From Spinacia oleracea (Eukaryota > Streptophyta > Magnoliopsida > Caryophyllales > Amaranthaceae): a stretch of 64,000 nucleotides of DNA. How positions within the stretch are numbered: position 1 is the stretch's first letter; every line of letters begins with the position of its first letter. The notes under the pieces are model-generated. The model ran no database searches, was not told where the DNA came from, and saw only the letters and a program-made list of their open reading frames with translations. Both the position numbers and the translations under genes were made by a program. This document shows, piece after piece, positions 1 through 11,536 of this stretch. The DNA is taken from assembly GCF_020520425.1 (NCBI RefSeq), contig NC_079492.1:140124361-140188360 (forward strand). Direction: 5' to 3'.

Positions 1-237
1 TGCGGTGGTTGTACCCACCTCATAAGACGTAGTCTTAATCTGATAAATAGGGAAGATTGGCGAGTCAATGTGGTCCATGTATTTCGTGAAGGGAATCGAA
101 TGGCGGATTGGTTGGCTAATAGAGGAGTGGATCGAGGTAGTGGCATGGAGATTCTCGAAGAAGCTCCCATGGAGCTTAATAGGATACTTGAAGAGGATGT
201 TCGAGTTGTGGCGTTCCGACATTTGGTTCCTCGTTAG
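1..237 (+). mobile_element. LINE ORF2 C-terminus (RNase H end), 5' truncated by the window edge
   Basis: Frame 1 is open from base 1 to the TAG at 235-237. It encodes the end of a plant LINE-type RNase H domain, with the block HVFREGNRMADWLANRG followed by an acidic tail ending FRHLVPR. The HxxREgNxxADxLA block is the last conserved motif of RNase H in plant L1 LINEs and related domesticated copies. An A-run at 307-314 after a T-rich 3' UTR-like stretch fits a LINE 3' end. No host gene lies within 3 kb downstream on this strand. A low-copy RNase H-like host gene cannot be excluded. Confidence 0.75.
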
Positions 238-314
238 ATTAGCTGTAGTTTTACTTTTATAGTTGTTTTTCGCTTTCTGCATTTTTTCTTCCTTTGGCTC
301 TGCCTTAAAAAAAA

Positions 315-1949
315 TATGGAGTATTTACTTTTATTTATTATTTATTATCTATTATCTATTATCTTAATTATTATCTATTATTTATTAAAAGACATGGACA
401 ATTATCAGCTCCATAGCTAGTGCCCTAACATTTTGGGGAAGTAGAACTTCCTTTGGCCATGTCAAACAAATAATTCTTTATTTTTTACTTCCTAGTAAAT
501 CAGACTCCACGCATTAGAATGTCAACCAAATTCGGTATAAATAATTCATTTTCTTTATCTTAAGTTATTTTAAGAAGATCGATCATTTTTGTTTTACTCT
601 ACATAATTATATATTATTAACGGTTAGATAATTCTTTCACACATATGAGCCTTCAAGAAACCTGGTGGTGAACTCTTAGTTAACTCATGTAACTGGTCAC
701 AATGTTTGACCAGATGAAGTTGTGAAATCGTTCCATACCTCCTTTGGCAAACCAACATTTGCATTCTGATCTTGGAAAATGTTGTTATTTCTTGCAAGAC
801 AGAGTGCCCATAATGTACTGATAAAGAAAAGACAACAATGTATCTCCATTTTTTCCATCCAAGCTAATAAAAAAATCGGATATAGTTTAGCTTGTTATGT
901 CACATAAGATTTCAAGTTGTTTTATTGTCTAGCTAATTTATGCTCTAATAGCTAGCAAATAGCTTGTTATTTCAATTGCTCCTACTTGTTCCACTTGTCA
1001 ATTATTTATTTGGCAAATTTGGGAGCTAGTTGTCAAGCAAATTAGCTTGTTTAAGCTAACTAGTTTTTGGGCCCGTTTATATGTTGGTCGGGTAATGAAA
1101 TTTAGAAGTTATGTTGTTCTTAAGTAGGTGTTAGAAGTTCTTTAAACCAAATGACAATAATTAAAACTTTAACATACGAAGTCTTGTCTTTTTAATCATT
1201 ATTACATTTTTCTGCTTATGTTCATCTTCCCTGAAAAAGTAGATCCACTTTAAATCACTTATTACCACCAATAACATATCATTTGTGCAAAGGCCAAACA
1301 AATTTGTAACTGTTACAGTTTACGACTATACTCATGTTATCCAATTAAGGGAAAGACTTAACAAAGTCTAACTATTGAACTATACTGACAAAACTTTTCT
1401 TATAGGAGAACTAAAACTAATTGTAAGTTCCCCTAACAACAAAAATATACAAATAAAATCCACCTAAAAGTCTCAAAATGTCGATGACGATTTACCCACC
1501 TTTAATCATTCGTATGGAAACCATACATTATAAGATTATCCTTCTCTGCAAAATGAATTGCAACTAATTAAGCAAGAAAAATAAACAACGTACTTCCAAT
1601 GTGCTTAAGAAAAATCAAGAACAACGTGCTTAGAGAGAGATAGAGGGGGGAGGGGGGGTGGTATTACAGCTTGAATTACATGCATGAAAATAAACAATAG
1701 AAATGTTGAATTAAAGCACCATATAATCTCCTACCGTTTCAAAACGCTTCAGTCAAAAAGTCTATTAGTGAGGTTAAATTTTGAATTAATACTACAGGAG
1801 AAGGGGAGAAGATTTGAGGATTGAATTAAATTGACATTGAAAATAATTAAGCTTGGAGAGTTAATGGGAAGGTGAAGAAGAATGGTGAAGATGAAGTAGG
1901 GGACGGTAGTTTAGGCACAATCAAGTTGAGTATCGATCCTAATTTTTGG
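315..1949. other. intergenic, no gene seen
   Basis: AT-rich DNA with stop codons in all frames. Around 880-1070 there are 'tagctagcaaatagcttg'-like words that resemble the interior of the Harbinger-type miniature at 9134-9751, so this may be a decayed copy. A G-rich patch lies at 1634-1660. Confidence 0.5.
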
Positions 1950-1951
1950 TA

Positions 1952-2252
1952 ATCCCTCCATCCCTTTTTTGTAGTCCTTATTCTATTTTAAGCGTCCCAA
2001 AATTATAATCATGTTTCTATTTCTGGCCATTAAGTTTTTCACTTTTCCATGTACTATATTAATTAAAAATTCATTGTAAACCCAACACAATTTCTCCATA
2101 TACTATATTTCTTTATCCATGTATTATATTTCACTTTCTCATACAAATCAATTATCAATGTACTATATTCTAAATTTCCGTGTACTATATTACACTTTTC
2201 TTAAAACCCGTGTTTTTAGTCAAATAATACTATAAATATGGGATGGATGGAG
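1952..2252. mobile_element. Stowaway-type MITE
   Basis: Terminal inverted repeats of the CTCCCTCCGTCCC type (here ATCCCTCCATCCC at the left, GGGATGGATGGAG at the right) are flanked by TA on both sides. The interior words (TTTTAAGCGTCCCAAAATTAT, CCATTAAGTTT) recur in the element at 15868-16100, so both are copies of one family. This is Tc1/mariner-derived and non-coding. Confidence 0.75.
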
Positions 2253-2820
2253 TACAATTCTAGTAAATTAAAGAGACGGATCGGAGATTAGTAGTATACT
2301 ACGTAATAACTAATGACAATAAAGTAGAATAATGAATGACCAATTTTTTTTTTATAACAAAAAGTAAATAGAAAGATTAATAAGATTGAGACACGTGTCA
2401 TCAAAATAGTATTGCTTATGTGTCATTGAAATGATGATGGTTATGCTTTTTAAATACTAGGTATTGATTTGCTTGGCCAAGCTAATTTATTATCTTCACT
2501 CCAATGGTCTAGCTATTAGCTTGAAACTTTTATAAATTTCAAGTTAGTCCATAGCTACAACCATCGGAGATGCAAAAGAACCCATTCATAAATATATGGA
2601 TAGGCTTTTGTCATAATCTGAGAGAATACTCAAAAATCGTGTGGTCCTTACTTAGAGGGACGTAAATGACTATTTAATAAATATTGATAGTGGGTGTTAA
2701 CATTATTTTCTTCGATCCACATTCTAGTCATGGTGTTTAGTTTTAGTAGCCTGTTAATTAATTGAGTTGAATCACCAATCACGGACAATAATTGAAAAAG
2801 AATTATTCGCATTCATAAAA

Positions 2821-3173
2821 GGAAAATTTGGTAATATTAATCCAACCTTTGGCCGATTTTCTTTTATTAAGCCCATCTACGACATATTTTTTAATAATCC
2901 CACCTTTACCACCCAACGACTTTTATTGGGCCCAACACGTCATAAACCTATTGTAGGCGATAATATGTCCCTACGTGGAAGTACTCTCTCTCGATATATT
3001 CAGTCATCATCATCAATTCATCACCATCTCAATGATTTTTTCACCGGTTATCGGTCACTTAAGCCCAATAAAAGTCGTTGGGTAATAAAGGTGGAATTAT
3101 TAAAAAATATGTGGTAGGTGGGATTAATAAAAGAAAACCGGCCAAAGGTTGGATTAATATTACCAAATTTTCC
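2821..3173. mobile_element. MULE-type MITE with long inverted repeats and 9-bp TSD
   Basis: Two arms of about 120 bp are inverted copies: GGAAAATTTGGTAATATTAA at the left and its complement at the right end. The target-site duplication TTCATAAAA is exact at 2812-2820 and 3174-3182. A 9-bp TSD with long TIRs is the signature of Mutator-like elements. It sits about 240 bp downstream of the stop codon of the ankyrin/PGG gene. The open frame across it (2767-3117) is not a gene. Confidence 0.88.
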
Positions 3174-3411
3174 TTCATAAAAATAGTAAGCATCAATTAA
3201 CAATCAACATTCACAAGCAAGTCAAAACTCAAAACGGTAAGGAGAAAGAAGTTGACATAACTTCATAGACTAGAAAGCAAAGTAAAGTTTCCTTTCAAAA
3301 AAAAAAAAAGCAAAGTAGAGTTTAGCATAGTGATAAGTTGATAACCAATTAACCATGATTGTTAACAACAACTCAGTTTCCATTTTTAGAAAGGGGTGGA
3401 GCTTGCATCCT

Positions 3412-3522
3412 TTACACTATTGCGTCTAAGTCCTCGTTTGTCGTGTGGCTACCAGTTTCAGGGTCTTTGGTTGAGTTCTCCCCGCTATCACTAAGCAATT
3501 GTTCCTTCTCATCAGAGATGCC
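3412..3522 (-). CDS. ANK/PGG gene exon 6: hydrophilic C-terminal tail
   Basis: A 120-nt intron with GT...AG (acceptor AATTGTAG|GGCATC) leads to 36 open codons and a TAA at 3414-3412. The tail is charged and polar, starting GISDEKEQLLSDSGENSTKD. It is supported by in-frame phase from exon 5 and clean splice sites, without recognised motifs. Confidence 0.65.
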   Translation of the reverse strand, partial: GISDEKEQLLSDSGENSTKDPETGSHTTNEDLDAIV

Positions 3523-3642
3523 CTACAATTCAATCCATATATATATATATATATACATATATTTGATTAGTATTTTTAACTCTAAATTAATGAATTGCAA
3601 ATACACTTTAACTTGGAATTGAAGTTACATAAAAGTGCATAC

Positions 3643-4200
3643 CGATTTCCCCGCAGGGGTTTGATCTCTTTTGCGGCTTCTGACCTTCTTTTTTGGAGAA
3701 GGGGTTAACTTTTCTAGAACATTATAAAACAGAGTCTTATGCAATGAAATTCCGATGAGAGCGGTGATGATGACAACAATAAGGATAGCTGCCCACAATG
3801 TCATTGGGGCTAAAACAGTATACACTCCGCTCACAAACGCTACCAAAGTACAATTAAGTGATATACGGAGTAACACCATACTTCGATCAATCAATACCAA
3901 TGATTTACTGGCTTCGTAAACCATAGACCATGTCAGACTAATCAACACCATCATTGAAAAAAATAAGGCTAATGCATCAGATATCAAAAACACTAGAAAA
4001 ATTGCCTTATTTCCCAAAAGTGCTGCTCCTGTTTCTTGATTGAATCCACCTGGGAGAGTGAATCCAGCTGTGAACGTAATTGTTGCTAACAAAGCCGCCA
4101 CAATGAATAGTGAGCTCCGCACATCTAATAAATTCGTCTTACTTTTGAAGTATGTCGTATTTATCGTTGGATCTAGTCCAAATCTTTTGCACATTCGGTC
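3643..4200 (-). CDS. ANK/PGG gene exon 5: PGG domain and four membrane spans
   Basis: The acceptor TTTACAG|GACCG gives DRMCKRFGLDPT, and the donor AAATCG|GTATGC ends in phase 0. The PGG domain is clear: DVRSSLFIVAALLATITF, then AGFTLPGGFNQETGAALL. Four hydrophobic segments follow the family pattern: LFIVAALLATITFTAGFT, IFLVFLISDALALFFSMMV, LNCTLVAFVSGVYTVLAP and LWAAILIVVIITALIGISL. A basic stretch (KKKVRSRKR) ends the exon. In this family the domain anchors the protein in the plasma membrane or ER with the ankyrin part cytosolic. If the donor is not used, the frame stops at 3625-3627. Confidence 0.88.
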
Positions 4201-4267
4201 CTGTAAAGATTTACAATTTATTATAACTATCCGATTGATAACTGAAAAGAATATATATATTGTTTTT

Positions 4268-4754
4268 TTTACCATCTATCAAAAATCAAAAATTTATTTT
4301 TTACCACATAAAAACTAAAACTTGCATTTTACCACCTAAAAAAGAATTAAAACTTGTTTTTACCACCTAAAAACGAAAAAATAGATGAAACTGGTATGTG
4401 GAGCCCACTAATGCGATTTCTCTCCAAATTTTTACACTCCTTCAGCGATTTTCTATAACTCTTTCACCCTCCTCTCTTTACTGTCATTGAATTTTGTCAA
4501 TTCTGTGAATTAATGAGAGGAAAAATTATGTGAATACATGAAAAAAAAGAGGAAGCAGGGAAGAGAGTTGAATAAAATCGTGGAAGAATAGAAAATATCA
4601 TAAAATTACAGTTATTGTGGCCCCCACATAACAGTTTCATCTATTTTTCATTTTTACGTGATAAAAAACAAGTTTTAATATATTTCAGGTGAAAAATACA
4701 AGTTTTAGATTTTCATATGATAAGATTAAATTTTCGATTTTTTTAGATGGTAAA
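4268..4754. mobile_element. fold-back MITE with ~150-bp inverted arms (intron 4)
   Basis: The left arm starts TTTACCATCTATCAAAAATC. The right arm, read in reverse complement, starts TTTACCATCTAAAAAAATCG. The arms stay alignable to the internal AGATGAAACTG segment. Non-coding. The TSD is not clean, so the superfamily is open; long arms suggest a Mutator-like origin. It starts only 68 bp from the exon 5 acceptor, inside the intron where the branch point should lie. Confidence 0.6.
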
Positions 4755-5158
4755 TAACAATTATTCCAAATTGAAAAGTTTTTTTTTTTTTTTTGACATT
4801 AGCTAATAGAAAAGCATTTATGAACTTCTGTTTGGATAGAAGTAGTATCCTAGTTTGTTTTTTTTTTTTTTTTTAGACATAGGCTTAATATAGTAGTATC
4901 CTAGTTGTGTTACGTAACGAGGGCATTAACAAAGTATAAATATATGTTTTTCTTTTGAATAACATCTTTAAGCTTACCAAAGCAACACAATGTTTTTTAA
5001 TTACACCAACATTTGTATACTGGATGTAAAGTTAGTCCAAAATATATAAAAGTTAGTGGATAAATGTAAAAGTTATTTACTTTTTATGATAAATTTTAGT
5101 ATAAGTTATCCTTTTAAAATCACTCATCAATAAATTATCAATCAATAATCTAATCTAA

Positions 5159-5159
5159 T

Positions 5160-5213
<54 letters not shown>

Positions 5214-6450
5214 AAGGAGGTATATTTGCTGAAATATTAGAGCGCCACCTAGGATTACTAATGGTTTCGGCCAATAAAAAATAAGATTTTTAATTTATTT
5301 TTGAATTAAAAAATCAAGTGCCACGTAGATAATTAATTAAGTGTCACGTAGATATTTTAATTAATTAATTACTAATATACATATATAAAGGAGGCATATT
5401 TGCTGAAATATTAGAGCGCCACCTAGGATTACTAATAGTTTCGGCCAATGAAAAATAAGATTTCTAATTTATTTTTGAATTAAAAAAATCGATTGCCACG
5501 TAGATAATTAATTAGGTGCCACGTAGATATTTTAATTAATTAATATCTAATATATACAACTCCATCTAAACTCAAACACTCTAAAAATTAAAAACAAATC
5601 TAAAATAAATCTAATGGTTTCGGCCAATGAAAAATAAGATTTCAAAATTAATGTTGAATTAAAAAAGTCGAGTGCCACATAGATAAATAATTAAGTGTCA
5701 CGTAGACTTTTTATTAATTAATTATTAATATTATGGATATACAATTTCATCCAAAAACAAACACTCTCATAATTAAAAAATAAATCTAAAATAAATTCAA
5801 TGCAAAATAAAGCTAATCTAATATAATATATAAAATTGGTATATACATAGAATTTCTATTTAAACATAACAATTTAATAGAATCTGTGCATCGCACGGGC
5901 TAAAATCTAGTTACTAATATATACAACTCTGTCTAAAATCAATCACTCTAATAATTAAAAAATAATCGATTGCCACGTAAATATTTTAATTAATTAATTA
6001 CTAATATATACAACTCCAGCTAAAATCAAACACTCTAATAATTAAAAAATAAATCTAAAATAAAATTCATCCAAAATCAAACATTAATTTAAAATAAAAA
6101 TAAATAAAGTTCAATTAATCCAATATTAGAGCGCCACATAGAAAAATCTAATGGTTTCGACCAATGAAAAATAAGATTTAAAAATTAATTTTGAATTAAA
6201 AAAGTCGAATGTCACGTAAATAAATGATTAAGTGTCACGTAGATGTTTTTATTCATTAATTATTAATATTACGCATATACAATTTCATCCAAAAACAAAC
6301 TCTCATAATAATTAAAAAAATCTAAAATGAAATTCAATGCAAAATCAAAAACTAATATAATCTAATATATAAAAGTGGTATATACATAAGATTTTTATTT
6401 AAACATAACAATTTAATAGAATCCGTGCATCGCACTAGCTAAAATCTAGT
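5159..6450 (+). mobile_element. non-autonomous Helitron cluster with two 3' termini
   Basis: Two Helitron-type 3' ends are present: a GTGC-ATC-GCAC hairpin (about 5884-5898 and 6423-6435) followed 9-10 bases later by TCTAGT, ending at 5911 and at 6450, each followed by T. A candidate 5' terminus is A|TC at 5159. The body words GAGCGCCACCTAGGATTACT and GGTTTCGGCCAATGAAAAAT occur twice about 184 bp apart and again in diverged form near 6130. This looks like two nested or tandem copies, whose exact nesting I could not resolve. Located in intron 4 of the ANK/PGG gene. Confidence 0.65.
5162..5204. repeat. (TA)n microsatellite
   Basis: Uninterrupted TA dinucleotides over about 43 bp just inside the Helitron cluster 5' end. 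Confidence 0.95.
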
Positions 6451-7400
6451 TATATACTAAAAGACACACCAAAAATTATGCGTGTCATTTTCAGATGTGT
6501 CCTTAGTTATTTGATATGTCAATTAAAGAAATTTATTAAAGAAACTTTTAAAATATCTATATTGCATGATTTATTTTTCTTCCCTTCTACATAACGGACT
6601 ATATATATGACAACAAATATTATGATTTGTATTATGTCAAGAATCTAAAATAATACGGAGTATACTACTACATAATACAACAAATACAAATAATAATAAT
6701 GGTTTATGTACTATACGTTTATACCTAAACAAAAATTTATCTATTATCTTTCGTTAATTTTATATGTAGAACGAGTATTAAAAAGTGGGTTCAACAAAAT
6801 TATCTAAAAATCCGAAACCCAATCAGATACCCGGTATATAAAATAGGGTATCTAGACCAATATGAAATCAGATCCAAAATTTTGGATAGCAAGTTCGGTT
6901 GCTAATATCATTCAATTCTAAAAGCAACGACTGCCTGATAATAACCTGACAACCTTTTATTCTTTTTTTTCCAACTATAATTTCTTTTGGCTAGAGTCCT
7001 CACTTAATTCGAATAAATAATAATGTTATTTTATTTTTCCAACCACCCATGACAAAACACAATATTATTTTACTTCATTAAAAAATTCATTTTCATAACT
7101 TAGTGTTGAACAAAAAGTGAAAAGGTATTTACTATTTAGTAACATATGTGCACACAGAATGTAACCTAGTAATGTATAAAATTAATCATATAACCCTATT
7201 AAAAGTTCATCGATCAAAACTTATTATGCAAAATAAAAAGTTCATCAAAACATGTTAAAAGTAAAAAAAAAATGGTAATTATTCTGATGAATAATAAATT
7301 TATATTATTATACACCGGATGCGTGCAATACCTATTCGAAAAATGCAAACCAACGAGTACAACTAGTTCAATTTAGAAAAGTTGTAGAAAGAAATCGTAC
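6451..7400. other. intron 4 remainder, no feature seen
   Basis: AT-rich intronic sequence without open frames or clear repeats. 7100-7210 shares words (CCTAGTAATGTATAAAATTAAT) with the interior of the 320-bp family at 29651 and 47187, suggesting a decayed copy. Confidence 0.4.
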
Positions 7401-7936
7401 CCATGTGTGCTTGTCCTCAGACGACTCGTCACATTCTTCAGCCAACAGGTCCATGGCGGATAATTTTTCATCATCCTCGATGTCATAGATTATCTTTTCC
7501 ATGTTAAGTAGCGATTCCGTCAACAATAAGTCTCCATTTCGTATTGCTTTATGTAACGGTGTTGCCCCTTTAGAATCTTGAAGATTGATTAGATCTTTCA
7601 TATGTTCAATCTTGAGAAATTTTTCATACTCCGTTAAACTTTCGTGAAGCTTTATATGATGCAAAGGAGAATCCTTATGTTTGATACAAAGATCTCTAAA
7701 CTTTCCTGGATTATGGTCGACGAAAGCTTGAAGAGCTGACACATGACCTTTCTCACACGCTTTAATCCAAACCAAAGGCGTACTACTAAAAACAGTTGGA
7801 TCCTTTATCAGAACTGCATTTATAAACCATGCAGGACCAATTTCATATGCTTTATCCCAAGGTGATTGTCCATTCTTATCTTTCTCGGTGATGAATTTAG
7901 GTGCCTCTTCAACTAGCCATGTACCAAACTCTATAT
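7401..7936 (-). CDS. ANK/PGG gene exon 4: C-terminal ankyrin repeats
   Basis: The acceptor GCAAGCAG|ATATAGAG, joined to the one base left by exon 3, gives NIEFGTWLVEEAPKF. The donor ACATGG|GTACGA ends the exon in phase 0. Ankyrin-type segments are NGQSPWDKAYEIGPAWF, TPLVWIKACEKGHVSALQAF, DSPLHHIKL and GATPLHKAIRNGDLLLTESL, then an acidic stretch (LAEECDESSEDKHTW). The frame is open. Flanking introns of 4.2 kb and 3.2 kb are packed with transposons. Confidence 0.78.
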
Positions 7937-8202
7937 CTGCTTGCACATTTTACCAATAGTTAGTTTTAATTTTTTATACATATATATTATTATATTCTAA
8001 CAAATCTGAACTTTACTTTTGGTCAAACAAAATAATTAAAGATCAGTATTGTACCTTGTGAAATTCAAAATTACTTCAATGTATGGCTACATGAAATTTT
8101 GTCGCTGTAAAGCCTTATCTAATACTCCCTCGATTCTTTTTACTTAAGATGTTGGTTACTTTTACGTATGTCAATATATAATTTTAGTGATTAATATCTT
8201 CT

Positions 8203-8500
8203 GGCACGCTTGGTAGCCGGTCATAAATAGTGTCAATGAAAATTAATTTATAGGTAAATTTATAAGGAAAATCAATATCCATTCCCATGGTAATGCTAAT
8301 TAACTCAAAATTATCTATTTTTCTTTATAATATTCTATTACCATCCATTATCAGGGAGTGGTGTTAGGTGAGAATGCAAATTTATAAACAAGTTTGAGAC
8401 AAAGTTTTATTACCATGTACATCATGATGTTATTTTCTTGCCAAATAACACTAAGGTTTATTATCATTCCCACCATTTACTACCGGCTACCAAACTGGCC
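8203..8500. mobile_element. probable MITE (TIR GGCxxGYTTGGTAGCCGGT)
   Basis: The left end is GGCACGCTTGGTAGCCGGTC. The right end in reverse complement is GGCCAGTTTGGTAGCCGGTA. The interior is AT-rich and non-coding. TSDs are not exact, so the class is uncertain (hAT-like termini). It lies in intron 3 of the ANK/PGG gene. Confidence 0.5.
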
Positions 8501-8856
8501 GTTAATTCTTTCAATAAGCAAAATTATAAAATGTTGATATTTTGAAAATATATGAGATAAATCGAACAAGAACTCGTATGACTGTGTTTTATCTTGCATG
8601 TAAATCATCAACAATCGTCAAAGTAGAACATGAATGTAAAAAAGTGTAAAAGTCTTAACTTTATGGGTATAAAAACAGAGGGGGTACGAATTGAAGTACT
8701 TTAATCATCATAATTATGATTGCAAATTTGCAATAGCTTTCATGATTGTTATTGAAGAGGAAGTTTTATTCTATAATCGGCAGAGATTTAAAATGCTATA
8801 CTCACGATATAATAATAGTTTATTGTGTTTTTTGGAATTGTTGCATTTTCATTTAG

Positions 8857-8974
8857 TACCAAACAACATAGCTTGGTAGAAGAAGAGTAGTTTCAGTTTC
8901 TCATGTGGTACCAAACAACATAGTTTGGTAACGTGGTTGCATTTTTATTTGATATCAAACAACATAGTTTGGTA
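8857..8974. repeat. three spaced copies of a TACCAAAC...GTTTGGTA palindrome
   Basis: TACCAAACAACATAGYTTGGTA occurs at about 8857 and 8909, and a variant beginning TATCAAAC at about 8953. Spacing is about 45-52 bp. Each unit can form a short hairpin. Function unknown. Confidence 0.7.
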
Positions 8975-9133
8975 CTCACAGGTCAAAGGTAAATGTAATT
9001 TTTCGTGGGTCAGACTCAATTTGTTACCTGAAATTACCATTTAACCCTTAGTATACCATCTGAAGTTACTATTTTTGTCCTTAGTATACCATTTCTAATC
9101 TCTATTGGTCAGAGAATTAGCAAACCTCTGTTA

Positions 9134-9751
9134 GAGCATCTTCAACGGTAAACTAATTGCTAAATTAGCTTTTCATGCCACATAATATATCAAGCTACTT
9201 TCCATTTTAGCTAGTTGAGACTACAATAGTTAGCTACTAGCTTGGTATTAATGTAGAATATTTGTCAATTAATATTTTAAATATAATTTAATAGGAAAAA
9301 TTGACATAAATAATCCCAACTTTCACACATCTTCTAAAAATAATCTCAACTTTGGATTATTTTTTAATAATCCAAATTTTAGGGGTTACCTTCTCAAAGT
9401 AATCCGGAGTCTTTTTTTTCTTGTCATTACTAATCCATTTTGGGTCTATTATACATAGGCAAATTGATAGTTTGGATTATTTTGAGAAGGTAACCCCCAA
9501 AGTTTGGATTATTCTAAAATAATCTAAAGTTGAGATTATTTTGAGAAAATGAGTGAAAGGTGGGATTATTTATGTCAATTTTTCCAATTTAATATTATTT
9601 CATTGCCCAATTTTTTTCAAGCAAATTAGCTTGTTTAAGCTAATTTGCTTGGCCAAACTAATTTATCATTTGAACTCCAATGGTCAAGCTAGTAGCTTGA
9701 AATTTCTAAAAATTGCCAGGTAGTCCTTAGCTACAAACATTGGAAATGCTC
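9134..9751. mobile_element. Harbinger/Tourist-type MITE interrupted by a MULE MITE
   Basis: The termini GAGCATCTTCAACGG and CATTGGAAATGCTC are imperfect inverted repeats of the GAGCATCTCCAATGG type, flanked by TTA on both sides (9131-9133 and 9752-9754). The 292-bp element at 9294-9585 was inserted into it later. Without that insert it is about 317 bp. Confidence 0.75.
9294..9585. mobile_element. MULE-type MITE with 9-bp TSD, nested
   Basis: Arms of about 130 bp are inverted: GGAAAAATTGACATAAATAA at the left and its complement at the right. The TSD AATTTAATA is exact at 9285-9293 and 9586-9594. It is the same family as the copy at 59965-60250. Confidence 0.9.
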
Positions 9752-10127
9752 TTAATGAATGCTAGTGTAAACAAATTTAGTACTACGTATCTCTTTTCTT
9801 ATAACGCTTTTTTTTATTGGAAAAGATCAAGTAGAGAGGAAGAGAGGGGGAAATGGAATTGTGGACGGAAAGTGTTAAGTGCTGGTGAAATTTTAAGAAC
9901 TTGGTAAAGTTAAGGTGATAATTTTTATTTTTTTTTTAACAAAAAGGTATAAGATGATTATTCTCATAGTTGGTAAAACATAAAGGGGTTATTTTAAAAA
10001 AATCCTAATACTTACTACCTAATGCTTAAGATATTAATAGTTCATACTTGTAATTATGTGACTCCATTACAAAAGTTTATTTATTTACCGACCAAATGCA
10101 AAAGTTTGTAATCTCAATACTCCGTAT

Positions 10128-11522
10128 TAGACTTGTTTAATGGACCGGGTTTGGGCCGGGCCGGGCCGGGCTGAAAAAAACTGACCGGGCTGACCAAAAT
10201 TTGTTTGATGGACCAAGTTGGGCCGGAATTAAACGGACTAGGTTGGACTGGGCTTTATTTGGTCCGTATGTTGTTTAAATGACTTCACGTATAAACGGCC
10301 CGGACAGGGCTGATCAAAATCAAAGTACCCATATCAAAGAAACCACCATAAAGTAAACAGAAACCTTCAACCCCGTCATTTTTGTCTGGAACAAAATCAT
10401 TGAATCAAAGTAAAAGCAAAATTATCCATGCATGTGAAGGCCTTAAAAGGGGTCAATTAAACGCAACATTCTCTATTAAGGCTTATATCATATTTGGGCT
10501 TTTTGGGTTAATATTGTAACTAATTTACTATGGCCTAAAAATGTCAGCCTAGTAATGCCAATTCGTGGACTATGGACCATGGTGCACCAAAAGAACACAT
10601 GTGCATAAACAAAAGAACATGACACTACGACAAAAGAACATGCAATATAATTTTTTACTTTTTTTATTATAAAAAATCACAATTTATTAAAAATATAAAA
10701 AAAATATATGTCCATGTTCTTTTTACGTAAACGGATGTTCTTTTAATTATATACTAATGTTCTTAAGGTACACCATTCTCTATGTGCACCATGGTACACC
10801 ATTCTCTATTGCGTAGTAAGTAGTAACGCCTTAGGTTTTTGTGATTAATTTGAACATTGTATATACCTCATCATAAGCAAACAAGGCAAGAAAACACCTT
10901 ACCCTAATTTGACATTCTCTCTTTGAATTGAATTTTTTCAGCCACTGCTACCCTTAGTTGCCCAGATTTGATCAACTTGATATTACCATTTACCAACATG
11001 CTTCTTCGTTAGAGAATCATCTTTCTAGGTTCTCAAGTTAGTAATTTCTTTTCCCCTCGATTAGATTCAATTCCTTTACCAGTTCTTATCCTTTTTTGAA
11101 TCATTTGACTTTTAAATTTTGCTGTGTTAGATGAATTTTTGGGGGTTTTGTCAAAACAAAAATAAATAATAATAAAAAAGAACGAAGGAAAATTATAGCG
11201 GTCTACTTCCAGCAATTAAACACGCCGGCCGGAAAGTTCGAACTGGAGTAACGGGGTAGCTTTGAATGGCAGCGTCGTGGAGAGAAAGAGGTGAGTTTGG
11301 TAGAAGCATGACTGGAGGTGAGGAGATAGATCGAGTTGAGAAACCTAACCCATTAAGCTCATAACACATAACCCTGTAAGAGCTGAATCCAGCCCTTTAA
11401 AAGCCCATTAAAAATAACCCCTTTAAGAACTCGGTCCATTTATAACATTTAAGGGCTGAACCCGTTTTTAAACGGGCTGGATACGGGTGGGTACTGGGCC
11501 TCCAGCCCATTGAACAGGTCTA
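10128..11522. mobile_element. non-autonomous hAT-type element with 8-bp TSD
   Basis: The inverted ends are TAGACTTGTTTAATGGACCG and, in reverse complement, TAGACCTGTTCAATGGGCTG. The 8-bp TSD CTCCGTAT is exact at 10120-10127 and 11523-11530, as expected for hAT. The 1395-bp interior has no transposase. It has GGGCCGGG-rich subterminal repeats and an inner piece around 10570-10810 bounded by CACCATGGTGCACC-like words that may be a nested MITE. Confidence 0.85.
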
Positions 11523-11536
11523 CTCCGTATCATTTA

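Noticed and set aside
2767..3117. 116-codon open frame
   Set aside because: Runs through the inverted arms of a MULE MITE.
3359..3622. 87-codon plus-strand frame
   Set aside because: Antisense to the last exon and intron of the ankyrin/PGG gene. Contains a (TA)n run and begins with a non-ATG codon.
5159..6450. Two fully resolved separate Helitrons
   Set aside because: Two 3' ends are clear but only one credible 5' end, so I report a cluster.
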